Of a stretch of 64,000 nt of DNA, positions 53,110-60,146 are shown piece after piece. Both the position numbers and the translations under genes were made by a program. The notes under the pieces are model-generated. The model saw nothing but the letters and a program-made list of their open reading frames with translations. It did not search any database and was not told the DNA's origin. Source of the DNA: Kingella oralis (GTDB taxonomy: Bacteria > Pseudomonadota > Gammaproteobacteria > Burkholderiales > Neisseriaceae); assembly GCF_014054985.1 (NCBI RefSeq), contig NZ_CP059569.1, positions 1,426,001 through 1,490,000 on the forward strand. Direction: 5' to 3'. How positions within the stretch are numbered: position 1 is the stretch's first letter; the number at the start of each line of letters is the position of its first letter.

Positions 53110-55302
53110 ATGTCCACCCAACACATCAATTTGCAAATTGACGGCATGACCTGCCAAGCCTGCGCCAGCCGCATTGAAAAAGTGCTCAACAAAAAAGATT
53201 TCGTTGCCAACGCCAGCGTGAACTTTGCGGGCGAAACCGCGCAAGTAGAATACGACGACGCGCAAACCACGCCCGAAGAGCTGATGCAAATCATCCAGAA
53301 AACAGGTTATCAGGCTGCCCTTAAAACCAGCGCGCTGCCCGAAATGCAGCCTGAAAACGCAAACCTATGGCGCAGCCATTGGCGTACTTGGCTACTGCTG
53401 ATTCTTGCCGCGCCGTTTATGCTCGGCATGGTGGGCATGCTGTTTGGCGTTCACACGCTGATGCCGCCCGCTTGGCTGCAAATTGCCCTTGCCAGCATCG
53501 TGCAGCTTTGGCTGGCGATTCCATTTTATAAAAGCGCCATCGCCAGCGTGCGCGGCGGTTTGGCGAATATGGATGTGCTGGTTTCCATCGGCACGCTGGC
53601 GATTTATCTCTATTCCATCGGCATGATGTTGGCAGGTCATCCCGTGCATCATGTTTACTTTGAAGCGGGCGTGATGGTGATTGCGTTTGTGTCGCTGGGC
53701 AAATTTTTGGAAGAGCGCACCAAACGCGGCAGCCTGAACAGCTTGGGGCTGATGATGCAGCTTACGCCGCGCCAAGTAACCGTGTTGCGCGGCACGCAAT
53801 GGCAGCCTGAAAAGCTGGAAAACGTGCAAATCGGCGACACACTGCGCGCCGTGCAAGGCGAGCGCATCGCGGCGGATGGCGTGGTGCTATCGGGCGAAGC
53901 GTGGGCAGACGAAAGCCATTTAACAGGCGAGAGCCAGCCTGTTTACAAAACCGCAGGCAGCAAAGTGCTGGCGGGGTCTATCCTATCGGGCAGCGTGGAC
54001 TACCGCGCCGAGCAGTTGGGCAGCAACACGCTGCTGGGCGACATGATGAACGCGCTGGCAGACGCGCAAGGCAGCAAAGCCCCCATCGCGCGGCTAGCAG
54101 ATAAAGCCGCCGCCGTATTTGTGCCCACCGTTTTATCCATCGCCGCGCTTACCTTTATCGCCACATGGCTGTTTACAGGCAGCGCAACCAAAGCCCTTGT
54201 GCACGCCGTTGCCGTGCTGGTGGTGGCTTGCCCCTGCGCGCTGGGCTTGGCAACGCCCGCCGCCATCATGGCAGGCATGGGCGTTGCCGTGCGCCATGGC
54301 GTGTGGTTCAAAAACGCCGCCGCCATGGAGCAAGCGGGGCATATTGACACCGTGGTGCTGGACAAAACAGGCACGCTCACCCAAGGCAAGCCCGACATCG
54401 CCGCCATCTGGACTGCGCCGAATATCAGCGAAGATACGCTGTTTCAGGCTGCCGCCGCCGTGGAGCAACACGCCGTCCATCCGCTTGCCAAAGCCATTGT
54501 GTCGCACGCCGCCGAGCGCGGCATCGCCATCCCCACCGCCACACAGCCTGAAACCGAAGCAGGCGCAGGCTTGCAAGCACAAGTGGCGGGCATCGGCTTG
54601 GTGAAAGTGGGCAAGCCCGATTTTGCCAACCTAGACATGCAGGCGGTTTGGCAACAAGGGCAGCCTGAAAATGGGCAGCCTGAAAACGACATCTGGCAAA
54701 TCGCCAGCCTTGTCGCCGTATCCATCAACGGCGAAGCCGCAGGCGCGTTTGCCCTTGCCGACCCGCTCAAACCCGACAGCGCCGAAGCCATCGCCCGCCT
54801 GCACGCGCACGGCATCGGCGTGTACATCCTCAGCGGCGATAATGCCGCCACCGTGTCGCACATCGCCAACGCGCTCGGCATAGACAGCCCACACGCCCAC
54901 GGCAACCAATCGCCGCGCAGCAAAGCCGACTTCATCGCCCAACTCAAAGCACAAGGGCGCAGCGTGGCGATGGTGGGCGACGGCATCAATGACGCACCCG
55001 CCCTCGCGCTGGCAGACGTAGGCTTTGCCGTGCGCGGCAGCACCGATATTGCCGAACACAGTGCCGATGCCGTGCTGGTGCGCCAATCGGTGAACCAGTT
55101 GGCAGACGGCATCTTCATCGCCCGCGCCACGCTGAAAAACATCAAGCAAAACCTGTTTTTCGCCTTTATCTACAACATCCTCGGCATCCCGCTCGCTGCC
55201 TTTGGGCTGCTCACGCCCGTGATTGCAGGCGCGATGATGGCGATGAGTTCCGTGTCGGTGCTGGGCAACGCGCTGCGGTTGAAGAAGTTTCAAGCGCGGT
55301 AG
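53110..55302 (+). CDS. copA: Copper-exporting P1B-type ATPase
   Basis: 730 residues. One N-terminal metal-binding domain with MTCQAC (C15, C18), then eight helices. The actuator loop has LTGESQP; the transmembrane copper site is C374-P-C376; the phosphorylated Asp418 is in DKTGTLTQG; AVHPLAKAI and GDGINDAPALA complete the set. It exports Cu(I) from the cytoplasm. Two adjacent DUS encode GQPENGQPEN in the nucleotide-binding domain, an insertion peculiar to this protein. No CueR-type regulator is adjacent. Confidence 0.94.
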   Translation: MSTQHINLQIDGMTCQACASRIEKVLNKKDFVANASVNFAGETAQVEYDDAQTTPEELMQIIQKTGYQAALKTSALPEMQPENANLWRSHWRTWLLLILAAPFMLGMVGMLFGVHTLMPPAWLQIALASIVQLWLAIPFYKSAIASVRGGLANMDVLVSIGTLAIYLYSIGMMLAGHPVHHVYFEAGVMVIAFVSLGKFLEERTKRGSLNSLGLMMQLTPRQVTVLRGTQWQPEKLENVQIGDTLRAVQGERIAADGVVLSGEAWADESHLTGESQPVYKTAGSKVLAGSILSGSVDYRAEQLGSNTLLGDMMNALADAQGSKAPIARLADKAAAVFVPTVLSIAALTFIATWLFTGSATKALVHAVAVLVVACPCALGLATPAAIMAGMGVAVRHGVWFKNAAAMEQAGHIDTVVLDKTGTLTQGKPDIAAIWTAPNISEDTLFQAAAAVEQHAVHPLAKAIVSHAAERGIAIPTATQPETEAGAGLQAQVAGIGLVKVGKPDFANLDMQAVWQQGQPENGQPENDIWQIASLVAVSINGEAAGAFALADPLKPDSAEAIARLHAHGIGVYILSGDNAATVSHIANALGIDSPHAHGNQSPRSKADFIAQLKAQGRSVAMVGDGINDAPALALADVGFAVRGSTDIAEHSADAVLVRQSVNQLADGIFIARATLKNIKQNLFFAFIYNILGIPLAAFGLLTPVIAGAMMAMSSVSVLGNALRLKKFQAR

Positions 55303-55351
55303 ACGTCGCGCCCGCCGCATAGGCAGCCTGAAACGCAGTTCGGAAAAACCA

Positions 55352-55398
55352 AAAAAAGCAGCCTGAAAACGCCATCACACGTTTTCAGGCTGCCTCTT
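55352..55398. terminator. DUS inverted-repeat terminator
   Basis: AAGCAGCCTGAAAACG and its facing partner between the convergent copA and ABC ATPase genes. Confidence 0.6.
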
Positions 55399-55408
55399 TA
55401 ATCTGCAA

Positions 55409-56167
55409 TCAATGCGACATAATCTGACTCAAAAACTGCTTCGCGCGCTCCGTTTGCGGATGCTCAAAAAACTCATCGGGCTTGCGGTCTTCCAAAATCT
55501 GCCCGTGGTCCAAGAAAATAATCCGATCCGCCACCTCGCGTGCAAAGCCCATCTCATGCGTAACACACATCATGGTGATGCCCGACTGCGCCAAATCCTT
55601 CATCACCTTCAACACCTCGCCCACCATTTCGGGGTCAAGCGCGGAAGTCGGCTCGTCAAACAGCATCACCGCAGGCTGCATCGCCAAACCGCGCGCAATC
55701 GCCACGCGCTGCCGCTGCCCGCCCGACAGCTCGGTGGGATAAGCGTCTTTTTTGTGCGCCAAACCCACTTTATCCAACAATTCCATCGCCAGCTTTTCAG
55801 CAGCGGCGGCATCCATGTTTTTCACCTTAATCGGCGATAAGGTGATGTTTTCCAACACCGTTAAATGCGGATACAAATTGAAATGCTGGAACACAAAGCC
55901 CACCTCGGTGCGGATTTTGTTCAAATCGGTTTTGGAATCGGCAACGTTTACGCCGTCCACCCAAATTTCGCCGCTTTCAATTTTTTCCAACTGGTTCACC
56001 GTGCGAATCAGCGTGGATTTGCCGCTGCCCGAAGGCCCGCACACCACCACCACTTCGCCTTGGTGGATGTCCAAATTCACATTGTTAATCACATGGTTGC
56101 TGCCGAAATGCTTGTTTACGGCTTTGAAACTGAGCATGAGTTTCTGAGGGTTGATTTGGTTGGTCAT
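55409..56167 (-). CDS. Amino acid ABC transporter ATPase (GlnQ/GltL-like)
   Basis: 252 residues. Walker A GPSGSGKST, signature LSGGQRQRVAIARGLA and Walker B VMLFDEPTSALD, with the polar amino acid subclass features (FNLYPHLTVLENIT, MMCVTHEMGFAREVADR). It should energise uptake of glutamate, glutamine, aspartate or a similar amino acid. No permease or binding protein gene is adjacent, so it is an orphan here. Length is normal. Confidence 0.87.
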   Translation of the reverse strand: MTNQINPQKLMLSFKAVNKHFGSNHVINNVNLDIHQGEVVVVCGPSGSGKSTLIRTVNQLEKIESGEIWVDGVNVADSKTDLNKIRTEVGFVFQHFNLYPHLTVLENITLSPIKVKNMDAAAAEKLAMELLDKVGLAHKKDAYPTELSGGQRQRVAIARGLAMQPAVMLFDEPTSALDPEMVGEVLKVMKDLAQSGITMMCVTHEMGFAREVADRIIFLDHGQILEDRKPDEFFEHPQTERAKQFLSQIMSH

Positions 56168-56242
56168 GGTTTAAAACTTCCGTGTTGTATGAATGAAAAA
56201 TTAAGTATTTACGGTTTTCAGGCTGCCTACCGTGCAAGCGAA

Positions 56243-56650
56243 TCATTTTACCAAACGATGCCACAGCCACGGCGCAATCAGCCAAGATGCCACTGCCGGC
56301 GGCAGCAAAATCCAAACCGACACATCCAGCCAATCGTGGCTCGGCTGCCATTTTTGCGCTTGCCCCGCCGCCATTTTAAAAATATAAATCATGATTTCGC
56401 CTACCAACGGCACGCTGGAAAAATGGCGCGGTTCGGCATCACATCGCTGCGAATAAATGGCAGACAGCGGCATGGTAAAAGCATTGTTCAGCATCAAAAA
56501 ACCTGCCGCCGCCAGCGGAAAATGCAGGGCAAGCGCTATCGCGCCGCCGCGATGCCAAGCCCACAGCAACCAGCACACAGGCAGCAAGACAGAAAGATAA
56601 TGGGCTGATTTAATCGCGTTTTTCAACATATCAGGCAGCCTGAAAATCAT
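56243..56650 (-). CDS. Small membrane protein of unknown function
   Basis: 135 residues from ATG 56650, which overlaps the rsmA stop (ATGA); the first seven residues (MIFRLPD) are encoded by a DUS, so ATG 56629 may be the older start. Four hydrophobic segments are seen (about 15-35, 38-60, 80-95, 108-130). No family was recognised. Coupling to rsmA suggests co-transcription without telling the function. Confidence 0.6.
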   Translation of the reverse strand: MIFRLPDMLKNAIKSAHYLSVLLPVCWLLWAWHRGGAIALALHFPLAAAGFLMLNNAFTMPLSAIYSQRCDAEPRHFSSVPLVGEIMIYIFKMAAGQAQKWQPSHDWLDVSVWILLPPAVASWLIAPWLWHRLVK

Positions 56651-57420
56651 TTATCCGCCAGCCAATTGCTCAACGCCACATATTTTTCCGCCGCCACTTC
56701 TTCCGCCCGTTGCGCGGGCAAAATGCCGACCGCTTGCAAATCCTCATCGCTGGCAACGCCTTTCAGATTATTGCGCAGCGTTTTGCGCCGTTGATGGAAC
56801 GCCAAGCGCACCAAATCGGCAAATCGGGCAAAATCCCGCGCGATGCCGATGCGCCCTGCCACGGGAATCATGCGCACCACCGCCGAATCCACTTTGGGCG
56901 CAGGGATAAAACTTTCAGGCGGCACATCAATCAGGCTTTCCATATCAAAAAAGTATTGCAGCATCACGCTCAACCGCCCGTAGTCGTTGGTTTTGGGCGC
57001 GGCAACCATGCGCTCAACCACTTCTTTTTGCAGCATGAAGTGCATATCAATCACTTCATCCGCCACTTCTGCCAGCTTAAACAGCAGCGGGGTGGAAATA
57101 TTATAGGGCAGGTTGCCCACGATTTTTTTGCGTCCAGCAATGCTGCGAAAATCAAAATTCAACACATCGCCCTCATGGATCACCAGCTTGTTGGCAAATG
57201 GCTGTTTTTTCAGATGATTGATGATGTCGCGGTCAATTTCGCAAACGTGCAATTGATTGAGCTTGCGGGCAAGCGGCTCGGTAATCGCGGCAAGCCCTGG
57301 TCCAATTTCTATCACAATATCATCAGCTTGCGGGCGAACCGCGTTGACGATGTCGGTGATGATGCGAGTATCTTGCAGGAAATTTTGCCCAAAGCGTTTG
57401 CGGGCTTGGTGTTGAGTCAT
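56647..57420 (-). CDS. rsmA: 16S rRNA dimethyladenosine transferase
   Basis: 257 residues (KsgA). It dimethylates two adjacent adenosines in helix 45 of 16S rRNA. KRFGQNFLQD, the SAM site EIGPGLAAITEPLA, CEIDRD and the catalytic NLPYNIST are all present, with the C-terminal helical domain. It is transcribed leftward, 48 bases downstream of radC, and overlaps the next small membrane protein gene. Confidence 0.95.
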   Translation of the reverse strand: MTQHQARKRFGQNFLQDTRIITDIVNAVRPQADDIVIEIGPGLAAITEPLARKLNQLHVCEIDRDIINHLKKQPFANKLVIHEGDVLNFDFRSIAGRKKIVGNLPYNISTPLLFKLAEVADEVIDMHFMLQKEVVERMVAAPKTNDYGRLSVMLQYFFDMESLIDVPPESFIPAPKVDSAVVRMIPVAGRIGIARDFARFADLVRLAFHQRRKTLRNNLKGVASDEDLQAVGILPAQRAEEVAAEKYVALSNWLADK

Positions 57421-57468
57421 GGCGTTGGCTTGTGCAAAGAAAGGAGGGGGATTGTACTAAATTTCTTT

Positions 57469-58161
57469 TCAGGCTGCCTCAAAAGGCTGTAACCAGCCTT
57501 GCTGGGTAAACGATACGGTGGCAGCAGCGGTAACAATGATGTGATCCAGCAACACAATATCCAACAGGGCAAGCGCGGCATGGAGGCGTTGGGTAAAGGC
57601 AAAATCGGCGGGCGATGGTTTCAGGCTGCCTGATGGGTGGTTGTGAGCAAAAATCACGGCGGCGGCGTGGTGTTGCAGGGCAAAACGGGCGATTTCGCGC
57701 GGATAAGCCACGCTTTCGGACAACGTGCCCCGCGCGATTTCTTCGGCGGCGAGCAGGTGGTTGTTGGCATCCAAAAACAGCGCGAAGCTGATTTCCACGC
57801 GCTCATGCCCAATGCGCAGGCGCAAATAATCGCCCACCGCTTGCGGCGTGTTCAACAGCGAGGCTTGGCGCAATTCCTCGCCCAAGACGCGCCGCCCAAT
57901 TTCCAACACGGTGGCAAACTGGGCGTAGGCAGCCAAGCCCATGCCCTTGTGTTTGCCCAGCTCGGCGGCAGACGCGTGCATCACGCCGCCCAAGCCGCCG
58001 TAGGCATCCAGCAGCGAGCGCGACAAATCCACCGCACTCATGCCCTGCGTGCCCACACGCAACAAAATCGCCAGCAATTCGGCATCGCTTAACGCGCTTG
58101 CGCCGCGTTCCAACAGTTTCTCGCGCGGGCGCTCGCTAGCAGCCCAATCTTTGATGCTCAT
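57469..58161 (-). CDS. radC: RadC-family JAB/MPN protein
   Basis: 230 residues. A helix-hairpin-helix N-terminal half (RPREKLLERGASALSDAELLAILL, GTQGMSAVDLSRSLL) precedes the JAMM metal motif HNHPSG-x7-D (HNHPSGSLKPSPAD). A DUS overlaps this motif and encodes the GSLK part. The role of RadC is unsettled despite the name. The C-terminus PFEAA and TGA stop are from another DUS. Length is typical. Confidence 0.92.
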   Translation of the reverse strand: MSIKDWAASERPREKLLERGASALSDAELLAILLRVGTQGMSAVDLSRSLLDAYGGLGGVMHASAAELGKHKGMGLAAYAQFATVLEIGRRVLGEELRQASLLNTPQAVGDYLRLRIGHERVEISFALFLDANNHLLAAEEIARGTLSESVAYPREIARFALQHHAAAVIFAHNHPSGSLKPSPADFAFTQRLHAALALLDIVLLDHIIVTAAATVSFTQQGWLQPFEAA

Positions 58162-58576
58162 GGCGACTCCTTTTGGGGTTATGGTTGGTGGGATGAAGGC
58201 AGCCTGAAAATGGATGTGGCATGGTTTGGCGAGACAAGCTGCATTTCAAAACACGTTTTCAGGCTGCCTACTATTTCATTGCGCTGATTTGCGAATGGCT
58301 GGGCGAAATGCTATTTGCTATCGTAAACAGTTTTCTACGGCGCTGCGAGCATTGCGCGGCACGAAACGAGCGCAAGTAGTTGAACAAAAAGCAGCACAGT
58401 TGTTCGCAGCAATTTGCTTACCCTGCCCACATGATAATTGAGGCAGCCTGAAAAAAGGGAAACTCCATTTTCAGGCTGCCTTTTATGCGGGTTTATTCGT
58501 TGCCATTATCTTCATCATCCAACCCATGCGCTCTAATTTTCGGGCGCGCAATCATCCGCCAACAGGCAAATTTAGA
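58162..58576. other. Intergenic region between radC and the tRNA operon
   Basis: About 415 bases with DUS (near 58199, 58257, 58441-58485) and no recognisable gene. A 20-codon frame at 58493-58555 on the minus strand is not supported. Confidence 0.4.
58441..58485. terminator. DUS inverted-repeat terminator
   Basis: AGGCAGCCTGAAAA and its facing partner with a 16-base loop, followed by TTTT on the plus strand. Confidence 0.5.
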
Positions 58577-58606
58577 TAAAAAAAATACTACCCGAATGAG
58601 TAGTAG
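58577..58606 (-). terminator. Terminator of the tRNA operon
   Basis: On the minus strand TACTAC and GTAGTA pair around an 8-base loop and are followed by eight T, 14 bases beyond tRNA-Leu. Confidence 0.75.
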
Positions 58607-58622
58607 TTTTATTGATGCTTGG

Positions 58623-58709
58623 TGCCCGAGACCGGAATCGAACCGGTACGTTCGTATTAGGAACGACGGATTTTAAGTCCGTTGTGTCTACCAATTCCAC
58701 CACTCGGGC
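58623..58709 (-). tRNA. tRNA-Leu (TAA)
   Basis: 87 nt plus encoded CCA, with the long variable arm of a class II tRNA. The anticodon loop reads CTTAAAA, anticodon TAA. Last gene of a leftward tRNA operon. Confidence 0.95.
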
Positions 58710-58730
58710 TAATGGACACTAACTAATTGG

Positions 58731-58805
58731 AGGCGGAGGCACGGATTTGAACCGACCTATACGAAAGTTGCACCTTTCGCAGCATAAACACTCTGCCACT
58801 CCGCC
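58731..58805 (-). pseudogene. tRNA-like sequence with abnormal anticodon and T arms
   Basis: 75 nt plus encoded CCA. The acceptor stem GGCGGAG/CTCCGCC is perfect, and a GCAG/CTGC D stem and TTCAAAT T loop are visible. The anticodon arm (GCGAAAGGTGCAACTTTCGT) folds as seven pairs with a 6-nt GTGCAA loop, or five pairs with a 10-nt loop, neither being the standard 7. The T stem has T-T and G-G oppositions. It lies between tRNA-Cys and tRNA-Leu in the same operon. A decayed tRNA is most likely. Confidence 0.55.
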
Positions 58806-58819
58806 ATAAATTAAGATGG

Positions 58820-58890
58820 AGGCGAGAGTCGGAATCGAACCGGCGTAGACGGATTTGCAATCCGCTGCATAACCACTTTGCTATCTCGCC
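58820..58890 (-). tRNA. tRNA-Cys (GCA)
   Basis: 71 nt plus encoded CCA. The anticodon loop TTGCAAA and stem GCGGA/TCCGT are as in E. coli tRNA-Cys; anticodon GCA. Confidence 0.94.
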
Positions 58891-58939
58891 CAAAATATTG
58901 AATTGTTTATTGATAATGGGATAAACAACTAGAATTTGG

Positions 58940-59012
58940 AGCGGGAAACGAGTCTCGAACTCGCGACCTCAACCTTGGCAAGGTTGCGCTCTACCAACTG
59001 AGCTATTCCCGC
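58940..59012 (-). tRNA. tRNA-Gly (GCC), copy 1
   Basis: 73 nt plus encoded CCA; anticodon loop TTGCCAA, anticodon GCC. Identical mature sequence in three successive copies. Confidence 0.95.
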
Positions 59013-59036
59013 GTGAACATCATCAAGCAGAAGTGG

Positions 59037-59109
59037 AGCGGGAAACGAGTCTCGAACTCGCGACCTCAACCTTGGCAAGGTTGCGCTCTACCAACTGAGC
59101 TATTCCCGC
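59037..59109 (-). tRNA. tRNA-Gly (GCC), copy 2
   Basis: Same 73-nt sequence as the copies on either side, with encoded CCA. Confidence 0.95.
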
Positions 59110-59135
59110 CCTGTTTGATGAAGCAAAAAAATTGG

Positions 59136-59208
59136 AGCGGGAAACGAGTCTCGAACTCGCGACCTCAACCTTGGCAAGGTTGCGCTCTACCAACTGAGCT
59201 ATTCCCGC
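59136..59208 (-). tRNA. tRNA-Gly (GCC), copy 3
   Basis: First gene of the operon, the same sequence again, 32 bases after a consensus promoter. Confidence 0.95.
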
Positions 59209-59240
59209 TTTGTCTTTGCGCTAAAAGCAAAGAAGCCGCC

Positions 59241-59268
59241 ATTATAGCGACTTCTGTTTTTGTGTCAA
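59241..59268 (-). promoter_or_regulatory. Consensus sigma-70 promoter of the tRNA operon
   Basis: TTGACA (59263-59268) and TATAAT (59241-59246) on the minus strand, both perfect, with a 16-base spacer and a GGCGGC discriminator. Confidence 0.85.
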
Positions 59269-59282
59269 GTTGGTTTGTAAAA

Positions 59283-59846
59283 TTATTTGAATTCGTGCCA
59301 AGCCATTTTAAGGTAGTAACACATGGACCAAACGGTGAGCACGGAAGCGATAAACATTAACGCGTTGCCGATGAATGAAAGTTGCACGCCCCATAGCGGA
59401 ATTTCGTGCAACAGCAGGGCGAAAATGGCGGCCATTTGGGCGGCGGTTTTCAGTTTGCCGATATAGGCGACGGCGACGCTGTTGCGTTTGCCCATTTGTG
59501 CCATCCATTCGCGCAGGGCGGAAATGGTGATTTCGCGTCCGATGATGATCATGGCGTAGATGGCGAGCGTGCGGTCTAGTTTGACCAATAAAATTAGGGC
59601 GACGGCGACCATGAGCTTGTCGGCAACGGGGTCTAAAAATGCGCCAAAATCGGAAGTTTGTTTGAGATAGCGGGCGAGAAAGCCGTCTAACCAGTCGGTG
59701 ATGCCTGCGGCGGCGAAGGTGGCAGCGGCGGCGATGTTGATGGCTTGGGGGGTGAACCAGTTTGCGGGGAGATAAAACAGGGCGGTGAATATGGGGATAA
59801 GCAGTATGCGCGCCCATGTAAGGTATATTGGGATGTTTAGTGGCAT
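59283..59846 (-). CDS. pgsA: CDP-diacylglycerol-glycerol-3-phosphate 3-phosphatidyltransferase
   Basis: 187 residues, an inner-membrane CDP-alcohol phosphatidyltransferase that makes phosphatidylglycerol phosphate. The signature D-x2-DG-x2-AR-x8-G-x3-D-x3-D is complete: DWLDGFLARYLKQTSDFG followed by AFLDPVAD. Four to six hydrophobic helices are present. It lies directly upstream of the tRNA operon in the same direction, but that operon has its own promoter. Confidence 0.94.
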   Translation of the reverse strand: MPLNIPIYLTWARILLIPIFTALFYLPANWFTPQAINIAAAATFAAAGITDWLDGFLARYLKQTSDFGAFLDPVADKLMVAVALILLVKLDRTLAIYAMIIIGREITISALREWMAQMGKRNSVAVAYIGKLKTAAQMAAIFALLLHEIPLWGVQLSFIGNALMFIASVLTVWSMCYYLKMAWHEFK

Positions 59847-59867
59847 GGCGTGTCCTTAGGGTGTTTT

Positions 59868-59897
59868 TCAGGCTGCCTTTGGATGGGCAGCCTGAAT
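59868..59897. repeat. DUS pair upstream of pgsA
   Basis: TTTTTCAGGCTGCCTTT and GGGCAGCCTGAA facing each other; upstream of pgsA. Confidence 0.4.
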
Positions 59898-59992
59898 GCG
59901 GGGATTGTAAACTTTTGTTAGCGTGGGCAACAAGTTTATTTACATTGCGGCGTGGGATTGTGGGGATTTGCGCGACACAAGCGGTTGGGCAA

Positions 59993-60020
59993 TAAAAAAG
60001 TCGGATGGGAATCCGACTGG
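59993..60020 (-). terminator. Rho-independent terminator downstream of mltD
   Basis: On the minus strand AGTCGGAT-TCCC-ATCCGACT is followed by TTTTTTATT, about 130 bases beyond the mltD stop. Confidence 0.75.
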
Positions 60021-60146
60021 ATAAGGCAGCCTGAAAAAGGTGGCGCGGCAAGTGTTGGTGTTGCTTGGCTTGCAATGCTGTTTTAGCTTCGCAGAAGCAC
60101 GTAAACTCGCTTTCAGGCTGCCTTTGGGATAACGCGTATGCTGGGC

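Noticed and set aside
58493..58555. 20-codon minus-strand frame beside the tRNA-Leu terminator
   Set aside because: It ends cleanly but has no similarity I can name, and could be the tail of a lost gene.
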